Of a stretch of DNA of 6,455 nucleotides, positions 5,434-6,455 are shown piece by piece. Origin of the DNA: CAVPDE01 sp964580575 (GTDB lineage: Bacteria; Desulfobacterota; DSM-4660; Desulfatiglandales; HGW-15); the NCBI GenBank assembly GCA_964580575.1, contig CAZOLJ010000144.1:1-6455 (forward strand), in the 5' to 3' direction. The notes under the pieces were generated by a model. It was not told the DNA's origin, did not search any database, and worked only from the letters and a program-made list of their open reading frames with translations. How positions within the stretch are numbered: position 1 is the first letter of the stretch; every line of letters begins with the position of its first letter. The position numbers were made by a program, and so were the translations under genes.

Positions 5434-6441
5434 ATGCCGAGGAAATCCAGAATTGACGCTGCCGGAGCCATTCACCATGTCATGGTCAGGGGCATTGAAA
5501 GGGGCGCGGTATTCAGGGATGATACCGACAGGAATCATTTTCTGGAGCGCTTGGGAAGCATTCTCCAAGATGCAAAGACCATCTGTTATGCATGGGCATT
5601 GATCCCCAACCACTTTCATTTTCTTCTCAGAACAGGGCCAGTACCGATCTCTACGATCATGAGGCGACTGCTGACTGGATATGCCTTGGGGTACAATCGG
5701 AGGCACCAAAGAAATGGCCACCTTTTCCAGAACCGGTTTAAATCAATCTTGTGCCAGGAGGACATGTACCTTCTAGAGTTGGTGCGCTACATCCACCTTA
5801 ACCCAATCCGAGCGAGACTTGTGAAGGATCTTGATGAACTGGGCCGGTACCCCTTCTGCGGCCACAGTGTCATCATGGGGAAGATTAAGATGCCGTGGCA
5901 GGACACGGAAGCAGTATTGGGGATGTTCGGGGGGAATCTGAGGGCAGCGAGGCGAGCGTACAGGCTTTTTGTGGAAAAGGGGATCGCCGAGGGGCGGCGT
6001 AGGGATCTCACGGGAGGGGGCCTTTTGCGCAGCGCGGGGGGATGGGAAGGGGTGAAGGCACTGAGAGGGAAGAGGGTGTATCAGAGGAATGATGAAAGGA
6101 TTTTGGGTGATGGCGATTTTGTGGGGCGGGTGCTGGCGTCTGCGGAAGAGGCCATGGAAAAGCGCTATGCGCTCCGAGCCCGTGGTGTTAACTTGGCTTT
6201 CATTGCTTCCAGGGTATCACAGGTGCTGAGCGTGAAGCCGGAAGAGGTGTGGGCCGAAGGGAAACATCGGCGGACTGTTGAGGCTCGGAGTCTCTTGTGC
6301 CACTGGGCGGTGAGGGAATTGGGCCTACCCATGTCTTCCCTCGCAAGAAAGCTAGGAATATCGAGCCCGGCGGTGAGTGGGGCCGTAGCCCGTGGCCGGA
6401 GGATCGCAGAGACAAAAGAGTTTGTCCTGATAGAAACTTAA
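5434..6441 (+). CDS. REP-associated tyrosine transposase (RAYT, Y1/HUH family)
   Basis: This 335-residue protein opens with MPRKSRIDAAGAIHHVMVRG, the usual RAYT start. The HUH metal-binding pair is NHFHFLLRT (His60, His62). The catalytic tyrosine is Tyr119 in LVRYIHLNPIRA. The family cuts and joins single-stranded DNA at hairpins through a tyrosine-DNA link. After a basic linker (about 170-250), residues 285-321 (RSLLCHWAVRELGLP, LARKLGISSPAVSGAVARG) form a helix-turn-helix like the DnaA C-terminal DNA-binding domain, which several long RAYTs carry. All catalytic residues are present and there is no frameshift, so it may be active. The ATG at 5434 has only a weak GGGGTG upstream but suits the family. 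The TAA stop (6439-6441) lies inside the right inverted repeat. Confidence 0.9.
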   Translation: MPRKSRIDAAGAIHHVMVRGIERGAVFRDDTDRNHFLERLGSILQDAKTICYAWALIPNHFHFLLRTGPVPISTIMRRLLTGYALGYNRRHQRNGHLFQNRFKSILCQEDMYLLELVRYIHLNPIRARLVKDLDELGRYPFCGHSVIMGKIKMPWQDTEAVLGMFGGNLRAARRAYRLFVEKGIAEGRRRDLTGGGLLRSAGGWEGVKALRGKRVYQRNDERILGDGDFVGRVLASAEEAMEKRYALRARGVNLAFIASRVSQVLSVKPEEVWAEGKHRRTVEARSLLCHWAVRELGLPMSSLARKLGISSPAVSGAVARGRRIAETKEFVLIET

Positions 6442-6455
6442 AAACTTAACAGCGT
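6435..6455 (-). repeat. Right inverted repeat of the transposase unit
   Basis: This is the reverse complement of the left repeat with one mismatch. It contains the stop codon of the transposase gene and ends ACAGCGT at the last base of the window, so its true outer end may lie a few bases further on. Confidence 0.85.

Larger units (their letters stand above)
5379..6455 (+). mobile_element. RAYT transposase unit bounded by inverted repeats
   Basis: One transposase gene sits between two near-perfect 21-bp inverted repeats; the total is about 1.08 kb. The left end abuts an IHF fragment. The right end coincides with the window edge, so any flanking duplication cannot be seen. Classical IS200/IS605 elements lack terminal inverted repeats, and RAYT genes are usually flanked by REP palindromes. 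These repeats may therefore be the unit's recognition ends or relics of a REP-like pair. Confidence 0.65.

Overview
The window is accessory DNA, most likely from a Desulfobacterota (delta-proteobacterial) genome. That placement is an inference. It rests on an IHF-alpha remnant whose C-terminus (DARRV..FKCSP.LRDKING) is of the type I associate with that group, and on the style of the REP-associated transposase. GC content is moderate and there are no housekeeping genes.

Layout: (1) 1-2354, minus strand: the first 784 codons of a DUF499 P-loop ATPase that runs off the left edge. The DUF499 family is known from phage-defence neighbourhoods together with DNA-methyltransferase and helicase partners. 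Those partners would lie downstream, outside the window. (2) 2355-2694: a divergent control region. It holds a good sigma70-type promoter reading leftward, a perfect tandem decamer just downstream of the predicted transcription start, a 15-codon leader ORF, and a 12-bp-stem hairpin before the DUF499 start. (3) 2695-2897: a broken ihfA gene with an internal deletion that also shifts the frame. (4) 2898-3195: no intact gene; a short open stretch, a T-arm-like tRNA remnant and a hairpin. (5) 3196-5364: one long gene joining an ABC/AAA-type ATPase domain that has lost its catalytic motifs to a Rossmann/B12-like domain and a radical SAM domain. Its last codons run out of frame through a second IHF fragment. 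(6) 5379-6455: a RAYT (REP-associated HUH tyrosine transposase) with 21-bp near-perfect inverted repeats on both sides, apparently inserted in the second IHF fragment. The right repeat ends exactly at the window edge.

Reading: a defence-type gene, broken and duplicated IHF pieces, a tRNA-like scrap and a transposase-bearing unit lie side by side, as expected in a repeatedly rearranged island. The most unusual item is the pseudo-ATPase/radical SAM fusion. The DUF499 leader region is the most testable regulatory signal. I see no CRISPR array, no intact RNA gene and no clear intrinsic terminator.
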